A DNA stretch of 9,340 nt from Pseudomonadota bacterium. Lineage in GTDB: Bacteria; Pseudomonadota; Alphaproteobacteria; Rhizobiales; Rhizobiaceae. Where the stretch lies: assembly GCA_023419995.1 (NCBI GenBank), contig JAEZXF010000041.1:1-9340 (forward strand), given 5' to 3'. The position numbers were made by a program, and so were the translations under genes. Position 1 is the first letter of the stretch. Every line of letters begins with the position of its first letter. The notes beneath the pieces are model-generated. The model saw only the letters and a list, made by a program, of their open reading frames with translations. It was not told where the DNA came from and did no database searches. This document shows, piece by piece, positions 1 through 6,814 of this stretch.

Positions 1-422
1 CGCGGCTGTGGGCCACCGAGGTGGAGAACCCGGCGGCGAGCCCCATCTGCGACGCCCGGCCCGGCATCCTGTTTCCGGCGGCGCAGGAGAACGGACGCAG
101 CGGCGGCATCGCCTTCTTCGGCAACGAGATCGTGCTCGGCGAGGACGCCCTGTGCGAGACCCACGCCCGCTGCTTCGCGCTGTTCTCCGAGATCGCGCGC
201 CAGCGCCCGCTGGCTGCGGGCCGGCTGCCGACGATGTCGAAGCGCGAGATCGAATGCCTGCGGCTGACCGCCAACGGCTTCACCAGCGAGGAGATCGCCG
301 CCGCGCTCGGCCTGTCGGTCCACACCGCCAACCAGTACCTGACCAGCTCGTCGCACAAGCTCAACGCCGTCAACCGCATCCACGCGGTGGCGAAGGCGCT
401 GCGCGCCGGCCTGATCGACTGA
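1..422 (+). CDS. visR: LuxR-family motility regulator VisR, C-terminal part (5' end outside the window)
   Basis: The reading frame is already open at base 3 and ends at a TGA at 420-422, giving about 139 residues. The last 65 or so form a LuxR/FixJ-type helix-turn-helix: the core reads MSKREIECLRL, then SEEIAAALGLSVHTANQYL, then KLNAVNRIHAVAKAL and a final GLID. The part before it would be the end of an N-terminal sensory or ligand-binding domain; no receiver-domain motif is visible. In rhizobia VisN and VisR are two LuxR-type proteins, thought to act together as the top activator of flagellar, motility and chemotaxis genes, with visR lying convergent to the flhB end of the motor operon. That position is why I choose VisR over VisN. 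The LuxR family call is secure; the specific name rests on synteny. The start codon is outside the window. Confidence 0.8.
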   Translation, partial: RLWATEVENPAASPICDARPGILFPAAQENGRSGGIAFFGNEIVLGEDALCETHARCFALFSEIARQRPLAAGRLPTMSKREIECLRLTANGFTSEEIAAALGLSVHTANQYLTSSSHKLNAVNRIHAVAKALRAGLID

Positions 423-561
423 CCGGGCCGCACCGTCCACATCTGCGATTGACGATTGGTCGCCGCTCCTGAAGCGGCCCCCGGAAAAGCGCGACGCTGC
501 CTTTCGTCCGGAACCGCGAGAAGCCGGAAGACGGAGCGTTCCGGCAGACCCTCGAGACGAG
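423..561. other. Convergent intergenic gap between visR and the motor operon
   Basis: This 139-base gap lies between two convergent stop codons. No open frame in it looks like a gene. It holds two weak inverted repeats: CCGGAAC (508-514) with GTTCCGG (538-544), and GGGCCGC (425-431) with GCGGCCC (474-480). Both have long loops and neither is followed by a run of T on either strand, so I do not call a terminator. Transcription of both sides must end somewhere here or run antisense into the opposite gene. Confidence 0.5.
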
Positions 562-1005
562 CTAACCCCGCTCTGCGATCGCCGGCTCGGTGCGCCGGAT
601 GCGGGCGTGCTCCAGCGCGCGCTCGAGGAAGGCGTCGTTCTGCGCCTGGTCGGGCGACGGCCTGTCGAAGGCGACGTAGTTGACCTCGACCGAGGCCTGG
701 CGCGCGGTGAGGCTGAGCGCGAAGTAGACGATGACGCCGGCCGGGCGCAGCTCGAGGTCGAGCACGATGCGCGGCATTCCCTCCCACGCGACGTGCGCCT
801 CGCCGCCATGGCCGAGGCGCAGCGTGCCGGGCTGGAAATACAGCTCCGCCGCCGTGTCTACGAGATCGGCGATGCTCGCCAGCCGCTCCAGGCGGATATA
901 GGCGATGTAGTCGCCGACATCGACGAGGCGGAGATCGCTGACGACCTCGCGGATCGCGTTGGCGACGATCACCTCGCGGGTGGAGGAATGGGGCTGGCGG
1001 TTCAT
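562..1005 (-). CDS. Small unknown protein, last gene of the motor operon, coupled to flhB
   Basis: I do not recognise the family of this 147-residue protein. It looks soluble, with no signal peptide and no convincing membrane segment. The middle (about residues 45-115) alternates hydrophobic residues in a way that suggests beta strands, and the last 30 residues are charged and probably helical. It is the last gene of the motA-to-flhB operon: its ATG overlaps the flhB TGA as ATGA (1002-1005), and AGGTGA just upstream, inside flhB, can serve as ribosome binding site, so translation is probably coupled to FlhB. A small unnamed gene sits at the same place between visR and flhB in S. meliloti (recalled gene order, not searched). 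A role in export or motor assembly is inference from position only. The frame keeps the G/C-rich third positions of its neighbours, which supports a real gene. Confidence 0.75.
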   Translation of the reverse strand: MNRQPHSSTREVIVANAIREVVSDLRLVDVGDYIAYIRLERLASIADLVDTAAELYFQPGTLRLGHGGEAHVAWEGMPRIVLDLELRPAGVIVYFALSLTARQASVEVNYVAFDRPSPDQAQNDAFLERALEHARIRRTEPAIAERG

Positions 1006-2093
1006 GACGTCACCTTGCCTGCAACGGGCGCTGTCTTGCCTGAGTAAATAACCCGCACCAGTTCGGCCACGGCCTGGTAGAACTGAGCTGGGATCATACT
1101 ATCCACCGAAACTTGACTGTACATGGAGCGGGCGAGCGCGACGTCTTCGAAGACCGGAATCTCGTGGGCCTCGGCGATTTCCCTGATCTTGAGCGCCACC
1201 AGGTCCTGCCCCTTGGCGACCACCACCGGCGCGGCCGTCTCCTCGCGCACGTAGCGCAGCGCGATGGCGTAGTGCGTCGGGTTGGCGATCACCAGCGTCG
1301 CCTGCGGCACCGCCGCCATCATGCGCCGGCGGGCGCGGTCGCGCTGGAGCGAGCGGAGCCGCGACTTCATGATCGGGTCGCCCTCGGCCTGCTTCATCTC
1401 GTCCTTGACCTCCTGCTTGGTCATGCGCAGGTCCTGGCGCCAGTGGAAGCGCGACCACAGCAGGTCGATGATGGCGATGACGACCATGATCCCGGTGATC
1501 GACACCACGATCTCGACCGCGATGTCGCGGATCACCGTGCCGAACGCCTCCGGCTGGGTGATCATGCCGGCGAGCAGCTCGTTCAGCGACCCGCGCATGG
1601 TGAAGGCCAGCACCACGCCGGCGAGGATGAGCTTGCCCAGCGACTTGGCGAACTCGGCCAGCCCCTTCTGGCCGAAGAGCCGCTTCCAGCCCTCCTTCGG
1701 CGACACGCGCGAGAACTTGGGCTGGACGCGATCGCCGACCATGCTGGGGATGTTCTGCAGCACCGAGGCCGCGATGCCCGCGCCGATCAGGAGCGCCATC
1801 AGGCCGGCCAGCGGCTTCGCGATCTCGAGGAAGATCTGCCGGTAGAGAAGGACCGCGTCGTGCTCGGTCGAGAGCGACCACGTGTCCGGCCGCTCGATGA
1901 ACATCGACAGGAAGCCGCCCAGTTCCACCGCCCGCGGCTCGGCGAGGAACACCATGAAGACGAGGATGGCGAGAAAGGAGCTGACGACCGTGACTTCCTT
2001 GGCGAAGGGCACCTGTCCCTTCTCGATCGTGTCACGGATCTTCTTCTCTGTGGCTTCCTCTGTTTTGCTTTCCTTGTCCGAGTCGTCGGCCAT
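1002..2093 (-). CDS. flhB: Flagellar type III export protein FlhB
   Basis: FlhB is an inner-membrane part of the flagellar export gate and the switch that changes export from rod/hook to filament substrates by cutting itself. The 363-residue protein has the expected parts: a short charged cytoplasmic N-terminus beginning MADDSDKESKTEEATEKK, about four membrane segments (near residues 36-56, 90-112, 145-168 and 190-212), then a charged linker and the cytoplasmic domain. The autocleavage motif NPTH is present at residues 271-274, close to the N269-P270 site known in enteric FlhB, and is followed by YAIALRY as usual. The length is slightly below that of enteric FlhB (about 380). It starts 22 bases after the fliG stop, with a G-rich but weak ribosome binding site, and its stop overlaps the start of the small gene that follows. 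Nothing essential appears to be missing. Confidence 0.97.
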   Translation of the reverse strand: MADDSDKESKTEEATEKKIRDTIEKGQVPFAKEVTVVSSFLAILVFMVFLAEPRAVELGGFLSMFIERPDTWSLSTEHDAVLLYRQIFLEIAKPLAGLMALLIGAGIAASVLQNIPSMVGDRVQPKFSRVSPKEGWKRLFGQKGLAEFAKSLGKLILAGVVLAFTMRGSLNELLAGMITQPEAFGTVIRDIAVEIVVSITGIMVVIAIIDLLWSRFHWRQDLRMTKQEVKDEMKQAEGDPIMKSRLRSLQRDRARRRMMAAVPQATLVIANPTHYAIALRYVREETAAPVVVAKGQDLVALKIREIAEAHEIPVFEDVALARSMYSQVSVDSMIPAQFYQAVAELVRVIYSGKTAPVAGKVTS

Positions 2094-2115
2094 GGCCCGC
2101 CCTGCTCAGAACGCC

Positions 2116-3126
2116 TCAGGCGGCGTTCTGCATGGAGGGAAGCTCGAGCGCGCCGGTGGCGGCGAGCCCGATCGCGGTCGCGGCGATGCGCTTGCGCGCC
2201 TTGGCGATCTCGCCCGGATTGACCGAGCTGGAGCTCACGGTGAGCTCGGATTCGATCATGCGGCGCGAGCGCGCGCCGATGGCGGACAGCACCGCCTCGG
2301 CGAGATCGGGCTCGGCGCCGCGCAGCGCCAGCGTCACCAGCTCGGTCGACAGGCCGTCGAACAACGTCACGCGCGACTTCTGGTCGAGCAGCACGACGTC
2401 GTCGAAGCTGAACAGGCGCGCCTTGACCTGCTCGATGCCCTCGGCGCCGCTGGCCTCGAGGTCGGAGACGAGCTCGTCCAGCACCTCCTTGTCCAGCTCG
2501 TTGAGCAGGCTCGCGACGCGCGTCTGGCTGGCCGAGACGTCCTTGCCGGTGCTGTCGGACGTCAGCCGCTTGCGGATCTGGTTCTCGACAAGCTGCTTCG
2601 CCGCCGGCTGCACCGTCGTCATCGACAGCATGCGCTTCAGCACCTCGCTGCGCAGCCCCTTCTCGAAGGTCAGCAGCGCGTTGGCCGCCGGCTGGGATTC
2701 GAGGTTCGAGAACACCATGGCGATGGTCTGCGGATGCTCGTCGCGCAGCAGCGCGCCGAGCCGCGCCGGCTCCAGCTCGGCCAGCTCGGGCCAGATCGGC
2801 GGCGTCTCGTCGCTCATCAGCGACGGCTTGCTCCAGCCCATCAGCAGGCTGATTTCCTCGGGCGACAGCGACTCGTTGAGGATCGTGTCCATCTGGTCGC
2901 CGGAATCGAGCAGGCCCGCGCCCTCGGTGAACTCGTCCTCGAACTCGGCGACGATGTTCTCCAGCTCGCTCTGGGGAATGGTGCGCAGCATGCGCGCGGC
3001 CTCGATCAGGGCCTTCAGTTCTTCGTGCTTGAAAAAACGCAAGAGCCGGCCAGCCGAAGGCTTGCCCATGGCAACCAGAATAGCAGCGGCCTTCTGAGCC
3101 TTTGTCAGCTTGCCTTCCAGGCTCAT
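2116..3126 (-). CDS. fliG: Flagellar motor switch protein FliG
   Basis: FliG is the C-ring protein that contacts the FliF ring, FliM and the MotA stator, and it receives the torque. The 336-residue length is normal. The N-terminal domain (about 1-100) opens with the typical KAAAILVAMG. The middle domain carries EHPQT (130-134), a family hallmark for FliM contact. The hinge and C-terminal domain hold LFSFDDVVLLD (238-248), the equivalent of the MFxFEDL motif. The helix at about 268-295 (ALRGAEPDLAEAV, then ARSRRMIESEL) has the alternating charged residues that face MotA. The start is supported by a purine-rich GGGGACAGGGG stretch ahead of the ATG. The gene follows fliN after a 42-base spacer, the longest gap inside this operon, which contains a palindrome (see 3166-3179). 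Confidence 0.97.
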   Translation of the reverse strand: MSLEGKLTKAQKAAAILVAMGKPSAGRLLRFFKHEELKALIEAARMLRTIPQSELENIVAEFEDEFTEGAGLLDSGDQMDTILNESLSPEEISLLMGWSKPSLMSDETPPIWPELAELEPARLGALLRDEHPQTIAMVFSNLESQPAANALLTFEKGLRSEVLKRMLSMTTVQPAAKQLVENQIRKRLTSDSTGKDVSASQTRVASLLNELDKEVLDELVSDLEASGAEGIEQVKARLFSFDDVVLLDQKSRVTLFDGLSTELVTLALRGAEPDLAEAVLSAIGARSRRMIESELTVSSSSVNPGEIAKARKRIAATAIGLAATGALELPSMQNAA

Positions 3127-3165
3127 TACGCCCCTGTCCCCGATTCGCTACGCAACAAGATATAC

Positions 3166-3179
3166 AGCCTAGCTAGGCT
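3166..3179. repeat. Perfect 14-bp palindrome AGCCTAGCTAGGCT over the fliN stop codon
   Basis: The sequence AGCCTAGCTAGGCT equals its own reverse complement. It includes the fliN TAG stop (3169-3171) and contains two adjacent CTAG tetranucleotides, a word that is rare in many proteobacterial genomes. In the operon transcript it can fold as a 5-bp stem with a 4-base loop, followed by a U-rich stretch (UGUAUAUCUUGUUG) before fliG. It could be a weak attenuator or mRNA-processing site, a protein-binding site, or chance. The palindrome itself is certain; the function is not. Confidence 0.5.
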
Positions 3180-3672
3180 TGGCAGCATCAATGATCTGCG
3201 TGAGCTTGATGCCGAAGCGCGACGGGTCGCTCTCGAGCACCGTGATTTCGCCGCAGGCGATCTTTCTCCCGTTCACGATGACGTCGACAGGCTCGCCGAT
3301 GCGGCGATTCAGGGCGACGGTGGATCCCTTCTGCAGCGCCATCAGCTCCGAGACGGCCATCTCGGTCGTCCCCAGCACGATCTGGACATCCACAGGAATG
3401 TTCATGATGATGTCGGCATTGGGCGCCCGCGGGGCGCCCGCGCTCGCCGCCGGGGCCGCCCCGAAGGCCGGCGCTTCCGCCGCCCTGTCCTCGTGCAGGA
3501 CGCCGCGCAGCTCCTCGATCGCCTTGTTCAGCTCGGCTTCCTGCGGGTCCTCGCCCAGGCCCGACGGCAGGCCGCCGACGTCCAGCGGATTGGAGAAGTC
3601 TCCGAAGTCGGCCGGGCTGTCCGTGTCGCCGAAACCGCCGAGGTTCTCCAGATCGGGAAGAGGTGGGTTCAT
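3169..3672 (-). CDS. fliN: Flagellar motor switch protein FliN
   Basis: FliN forms the lower C-ring with FliM, takes part in switching and helps dock export cargo. The C-terminal SpoA (surface presentation of antigens) domain is clear at about residues 90-163: [20 protein letters not shown], then [15 protein letters not shown], then FGIKLTQI. Ahead of it is a low-complexity acidic, Gly- and Ala/Pro-rich region of roughly 85 residues, longer than in the 137-residue enteric protein. I chose the ATG at 3670-3672 (167 residues) because AAGGAG lies six bases upstream. A longer frame from the ATG at 3703-3705 would add 11 residues ([11 protein letters not shown]) and touch the fliM stop, but has no good ribosome binding site. 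The gene sits between fliM and fliG in the operon. Confidence 0.95.
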   Translation of the reverse strand: MNPPLPDLENLGGFGDTDSPADFGDFSNPLDVGGLPSGLGEDPQEAELNKAIEELRGVLHEDRAAEAPAFGAAPAASAGAPRAPNADIIMNIPVDVQIVLGTTEMAVSELMALQKGSTVALNRRIGEPVDVIVNGRKIACGEITVLESDPSRFGIKLTQIIDAAKPS

Positions 3673-3678
3673 TATCGT

Positions 3679-3684
3679 CTCCTT
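3679..3684 (-). promoter_or_regulatory. Ribosome binding site AAGGAG that fixes the fliN start
   Basis: On the minus strand AAGGAG is followed by six bases (ACGATA) and then ATG at 3672-3670. This is the strongest Shine-Dalgarno match seen ahead of any gene in the minus-strand operon, and it falls inside the longer alternative fliN reading frame. It therefore argues for the internal start and a 33-base gap after fliM. Confidence 0.75.
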
Positions 3685-3705
3685 GAGGCCCGTTGCCGCC
3701 GGCAT

Positions 3706-4668
3706 TCAGCCCGGCATCAGCCCATCGATGAAATCCTTGCCCTGCTCGAAGGGCTCGGTGATGCGAACGGTGAAGTTCTGGCCCAGCTTGCCGAACTCGC
3801 ACGTGAAAAGCGGCTTGCGGTGCGCCGATAGCACCGTCGAGATGGGCGCCGTCTCCGGCATCTCGATCACCTGGCCGACGAACAGCGACGACAGCTCGCC
3901 GAGCGTCATCGACGACAGCGGCACCGTCGCCTCGAGCCTGACCGCCGAGCGCATCACCTCCTCGCTGAAGCGCGCGTGCCAGCGTTCCTTCTGCGAGCCC
4001 TCGTCGGTGTCGAGCGAACCGTCGCCGCGGTGCAGCAGCAGCACGCGCTGCGGCATCATCACGGTGAAGCTCCCCTCACCCGACGGCGCAACGAGCTTGA
4101 AGGACATGCGCACGGCCGGCCCGTCGCGGATGACGAGCTTCTTCAGGTCCTGGCCCGAGATCGCGGCCGGCATCGGGAACTTGATCGACAGCGCCCGGAC
4201 GCCGGACCCGTTGAGCGCCTTGGCCGTCGCCTCGAAGACGACCGAGGTCAGCTCCATCTCGATCATGGTCAGCGGGCGCAGGATCGGCAGCACGCGCATG
4301 TCGGGGTCGCCGCCGAAAAGCGCGCTGACCAGGAGCGAGATCGCCTGCGAATCCGCGATCAGCATCAGCGCGTCGGGCGACGTCGCCGAGGCGGCGACGA
4401 CCAGAGCGTCGTTCTCGACGTTGGGGCGGCGCGCATCGGCCATGCGCGCCAGCGCGACGGTCTCCAGCTCGATCTCGATCGGGTAGGAGACCTGCTCGTT
4501 CAGGCTGTCGCGTATGGCCGGAAGCGCCCGCAATCCCAGCGAGCGCGCGGCGCGGATGATGTGCTCGGGCTCGCCGGTATCGCCGATGAGCCGCTCGACG
4601 ATCGGGTTGCGCAGCGACGGCTGGTCGCCCGCCTCGTCGAAGTTCCGTTGTGCCGTCGCGCTGCTCAT
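3706..4668 (-). CDS. fliM: Flagellar motor switch protein FliM (divergent rhizobial type)
   Basis: FliM is the C-ring subunit between FliG and FliN, and in most bacteria the target of phosphorylated CheY. This 320-residue protein matches the FliM layout weakly but consistently. A middle domain (about 50-225) contains LFGGDPDM (118-124), the counterpart of the conserved GGxG loop that touches FliG. A SpoA domain occupies about 237-305 (SAVRLEATVPLSSMTLGELS, then FTCEFGKLGQNFTVRI). Its identity is reinforced by its place between motA and fliN. The extreme N-terminus ([20 protein letters not shown]) has no LSQxEIDALL-like CheY-binding peptide. The ATG shares one base with the motA stop (TGATG, 4666-4670), indicating translational coupling. 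The family call is strong when taken with context. Confidence 0.93.
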   Translation of the reverse strand: MSSATAQRNFDEAGDQPSLRNPIVERLIGDTGEPEHIIRAARSLGLRALPAIRDSLNEQVSYPIEIELETVALARMADARRPNVENDALVVAASATSPDALMLIADSQAISLLVSALFGGDPDMRVLPILRPLTMIEMELTSVVFEATAKALNGSGVRALSIKFPMPAAISGQDLKKLVIRDGPAVRMSFKLVAPSGEGSFTVMMPQRVLLLHRGDGSLDTDEGSQKERWHARFSEEVMRSAVRLEATVPLSSMTLGELSSLFVGQVIEMPETAPISTVLSAHRKPLFTCEFGKLGQNFTVRITEPFEQGKDFIDGLMPG

Positions 4669-5540
4669 CAGGCCACCTTGCGGGCTTCGATGCCGTGCAG
4701 CGTGCTCTGCTCGACCGCGTCGATCGACGGCCGGTCATAGGCCGAGATGGTCTTGCGGCCGAATTCCAGCGCTACCTGCGGCAGCGACCCGTTCATGTAG
4801 GCGAGCAGCGTCTGCTTGACGATGATGTAGAGGCGGTTCTTCTTGTCGCGCACGATCTTGACCTTCTGGGCGATCGGCCCGACCACCGCATAGTTGAGGA
4901 AGATGCCGAGGAAGGTGCCGACCAGCGCAGCGCCGACGAGGCCGCCGAGGATCTCCGGCGACTGGTCGATGGCGCCCATCGCCTTGATGACGCCCAGCAC
5001 GGCGGCGCAGATGCCGAGCGCGGGGAAGGCGTCGGCCAGCACCGTCAGCGCATGGTACGACTTCAGCTTGTCGTGCTTGATGGTGTGGATTTCCTCGTCC
5101 ATCAGCGCCTCGATCTCGAACGGCCGGGCGTTGCCGATGATGATGATGCGGCAATAGTCGCAGATGAAGTTGGTCAGGTCGCGGTTCTTCAGTACGCTCG
5201 GGAAGGCCTGGAACACCGCCGAGGCGTCGGGGTTGTCGATGTGGGCCTCGACCTCGTTGCGCGACTTGGTGCGCAGCTCGCGCATCAGGCTGTGCAGGAC
5301 GCCGAGCGTTTCCAGATAGTCCTGCTCGGTCGGCACCTGGTGGGCGATGGCTTCCTTGATCGCCCTGCCGGTGTCCTTGACCGTCGACATCGGGTTGGCG
5401 ATCAGGAACGCGCCGACGCCGGCGCCGCCGATGATGACCAGCTCCCAGGGCTGCATCAGAACCTCGAGATGCCCGCCCATGGCCATATAGCCGCCGAGCA
5501 CGCACCCGAGAATAACCACAAATCCAATCAGAATGCCCAC
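4668..5540 (-). CDS. motA: Flagellar motor stator protein MotA
   Basis: MotA is the inner-membrane stator subunit that, with MotB, couples ion flow to torque on FliG. The 290-residue protein has four membrane segments: about 2-21, 32-50, 168-188 and 200-224. The residues known to matter in E. coli MotA fall at identical positions here: R90 and E98 in the cytoplasmic loop ([14 protein letters not shown]), P173 in DAFPALG and P222 in VVGP. The start codon is GTG at 5538-5540, preceded by AGGAAGGTGA, a good ribosome binding site. It is the first gene of the minus-strand operon, transcribed from the divergent gap that holds the large dyad. MotB is not nearby; in rhizobia it is usually encoded in a separate motB-motC operon. 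All features are those of a working protein. Confidence 0.97.
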   Translation of the reverse strand: MGILIGFVVILGCVLGGYMAMGGHLEVLMQPWELVIIGGAGVGAFLIANPMSTVKDTGRAIKEAIAHQVPTEQDYLETLGVLHSLMRELRTKSRNEVEAHIDNPDASAVFQAFPSVLKNRDLTNFICDYCRIIIIGNARPFEIEALMDEEIHTIKHDKLKSYHALTVLADAFPALGICAAVLGVIKAMGAIDQSPEILGGLVGAALVGTFLGIFLNYAVVGPIAQKVKIVRDKKNRLYIIVKQTLLAYMNGSLPQVALEFGRKTISAYDRPSIDAVEQSTLHGIEARKVA

Positions 5541-5582
5541 GGGGTCACCTTCCTATGCACCGTTGCCCTCTGCGTAGCGCCC

Positions 5583-5640
5583 ATGGCTTGCGCGAAGCTT
5601 GAACGGAGCGCGCCGGCCGCGTTCAGCTTCACGCAAGCAT
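5583..5640. promoter_or_regulatory. Large imperfect inverted repeat (dyad), candidate shared operator or leader hairpin
   Basis: The left arm (5583-5604, core CTTGCGCGAAGCTTGAAC) and right arm (5621-5640, core GTTCAGCTTCACGCAAG) are reverse complements at 19 of the 20 right-arm positions, with one mismatch and two single-base insertions in the left arm. A 16-base GC-rich spacer (5605-5620) separates them. The mismatch becomes a G-U pair in the minus-strand RNA, so the motA leader would fold slightly better than the plus-strand leader. The centre is about 5612, against 5613 for the midpoint between the two start codons. This suits a dimeric regulator serving both promoters. Candidates known in rhizobia are VisNR and Rem, but I cannot match the arms to a known site for either. 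Confidence 0.6.
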
Positions 5641-5675
5641 TTGGAACTATCCTTGTGGGGTCCGTCCTGCGCAAT

Positions 5676-5680
5676 GGAGG
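5676..5680 (+). promoter_or_regulatory. Ribosome binding site GGAGG that fixes the start of the DUF1217-type gene
   Basis: GGAGG is followed by five bases (CGCGC) and GTG at 5686. An in-frame ATG at 5674 overlaps this site and an upstream ATG at 5599 lies inside the dyad; neither has its own ribosome binding site. The GTG is therefore preferred. Confidence 0.75.
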
Positions 5681-5685
5681 CGCGC

Positions 5686-6804
5686 GTGCTTAGTACCTAT
5701 CTGAGTTACCAACTGGTTACACGGGATATCGGCAAGTCGCTGGACCGCGTGGAAGATCAGGTCGCGGTCAAGCGCGAGACGGAATACTATCTGGAGAACA
5801 TCGGCAAGGTGAAGACCGCCGAGGAGTTCGTGAACAACTACCGCCTCTTCAACTATGCCATGAAGGCGCACGGGCTCGAGGACATGGCCTATGCCAAGGC
5901 CTTCATGCTCAAGGCGCTGAAGGAAGGCATCCAGGACAGCGACAGCTTCGCCAACAAGCTGACCGACAAGCGCTACGCCGACTTCGTCCGCAGCTTCAAC
6001 TTCGAGGCGCTGGGCGAGGAGGCCACGACCTACGTCCTGGCCAATCACGGCGTCGCGGAAAGCTACCTGACCCGCGCCACCCCGCCGGACGGCACGCCGG
6101 CGGAAGCCTACGTCAAGGAGACGGAGTACTATTCCGACAACATCGGCCACATAAAGACGATCGAGCAGTTCCTGCACAAGGACAACGAGCGGCTGCTCCT
6201 CTACGCGCTCCAGGCCTTCGGGCTCGAGGGGTCGTTCAACGACAAGGCCCTGCTGGAGAAGATGCTTGAAGGCGGCACCAGCGACGCCGACAGCCCGGCC
6301 AACAAGCACGAGGACGAGAACTGGGCGCGGTTCGTCAAGTACTTCGACTTCGCCGGCCTCGGCGAGCAGGCCACAAGCTACAACCGCGCGCTCCAGCCCT
6401 CGGTGGACAAGTTCCTGCGCCAGAAGCTGGAGGAGGACAGCGGCGAGCAGAGCGAAGGCGTGCGCCTGGCGCTCTACTTCCAGCGCAAGGCCGGCACGCT
6501 GACCAACGCCTACGAGATTCTCGCCGACAAGGCGCTGGCCACCGTGGTGCGCACCTATCTCGGCCTGCCCGACGCGATCGCCCAGATGGACGTCGACCGG
6601 CAGGCCAAGCTGATCGAGGACCGTCTCAACCTCGAGGACTTCAAGGATCCGGCCAAGATCGAGAAGTTCATCACCCGCTTCAGCGCGATGTGGGACGTCC
6701 AGAACACCGACGCGACGCAGGCGCCGATCCTCGCCCTGTTCCAGCCCGTCGAGTACGGCATCTCCGCCGACTCGCTCATGGCGATCGCAACCCTGAAGAG
6801 ATAG
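5686..6804 (+). CDS. DUF1217-type flagellar-cluster protein with an internal duplication
   Basis: This 372-residue protein matches what I recall of the DUF1217 proteins found between motA and flgF in rhizobial flagellar regions; its molecular role is unknown. It is probably soluble: no signal peptide or membrane segment is seen, and it is rich in charged helices. Two copies of an ~87-residue unit are visible by eye. Copy 1 (31-116) runs from ETEYYLENIGKVKTAEEF through YAMKAHGLED to FVRSFNFEALGEEATTY. Copy 2 (145-232) runs from ETEYYSDNIGHIKTIEQF through YALQAFGLEG to FVKYFDFAGLGEQATSY. A third, more worn copy may lie at about 240-340. I start at the GTG at 5686 (MLSTYLSYQ), placed by GGAGG. 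It heads the operon with flgF and fliI, so a structural or assembly role in the flagellum is likely, by inference. Confidence 0.88.
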   Translation: MLSTYLSYQLVTRDIGKSLDRVEDQVAVKRETEYYLENIGKVKTAEEFVNNYRLFNYAMKAHGLEDMAYAKAFMLKALKEGIQDSDSFANKLTDKRYADFVRSFNFEALGEEATTYVLANHGVAESYLTRATPPDGTPAEAYVKETEYYSDNIGHIKTIEQFLHKDNERLLLYALQAFGLEGSFNDKALLEKMLEGGTSDADSPANKHEDENWARFVKYFDFAGLGEQATSYNRALQPSVDKFLRQKLEEDSGEQSEGVRLALYFQRKAGTLTNAYEILADKALATVVRTYLGLPDAIAQMDVDRQAKLIEDRLNLEDFKDPAKIEKFITRFSAMWDVQNTDATQAPILALFQPVEYGISADSLMAIATLKR

Positions 6805-6806
6805 GA
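6803..6806 (+). promoter_or_regulatory. Ribosome binding site for flgF overlapping the upstream stop
   Basis: AGGA shares bases with the TAG stop of the preceding gene (6802-6804) and lies eight bases ahead of TTG at 6815. It supports the unusual TTG start of flgF and suggests that ribosomes ending the upstream gene help to start this one. Confidence 0.55.
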
Positions 6807-6814
6807 ACCGAGCC

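Larger units (their letters stand above)
5541..5685. promoter_or_regulatory. Divergent promoter region between motA and the DUF1217-type gene
   Basis: These 145 bases separate the GTG start of motA (minus strand) from the GTG start of the plus-strand operon, so promoters for both should lie here. I do not see a convincing sigma-70 -35/-10 pair on either strand, which fits promoters that depend on an activator. The middle is occupied by the inverted repeat at 5583-5640. The motA ribosome binding site occupies 5545-5554, and the plus-strand one 5676-5680. Confidence 0.7.

Noticed and set aside
8..472. A 154-codon plus-strand frame overlapping the VisR fragment
   Set aside because: Its product is Arg/Pro-rich without motifs. 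The neighbouring frame carries a clear LuxR helix-turn-helix and ends in a normal place.
508..544. Inverted repeat CCGGAAC / GTTCCGG as a terminator between visR and the motor operon
   Set aside because: The stem is only 7 bp with a 23-base loop and there is no T-run after it on either strand.
1882..3831. A 649-codon open frame on the plus strand, antisense to flhB, fliG and fliN
   Set aside because: It is a shadow of the G/C-rich codon use of the minus-strand genes. The translation is low-complexity, Arg/Leu/Asp-rich and matches no family, while the opposite strand encodes clear FliG, FliN and FlhB.
5642..5655. A sigma-54-like promoter (TGGAAC, five bases, TTGT) upstream of the DUF1217-type gene
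   Set aside because: The spacing between the GG and G(T) elements is right, but the -12 element is TTGT instead of TTGC, and rhizobial flagellar genes are not generally sigma-54 dependent as far as I know. One such match by chance is expected.
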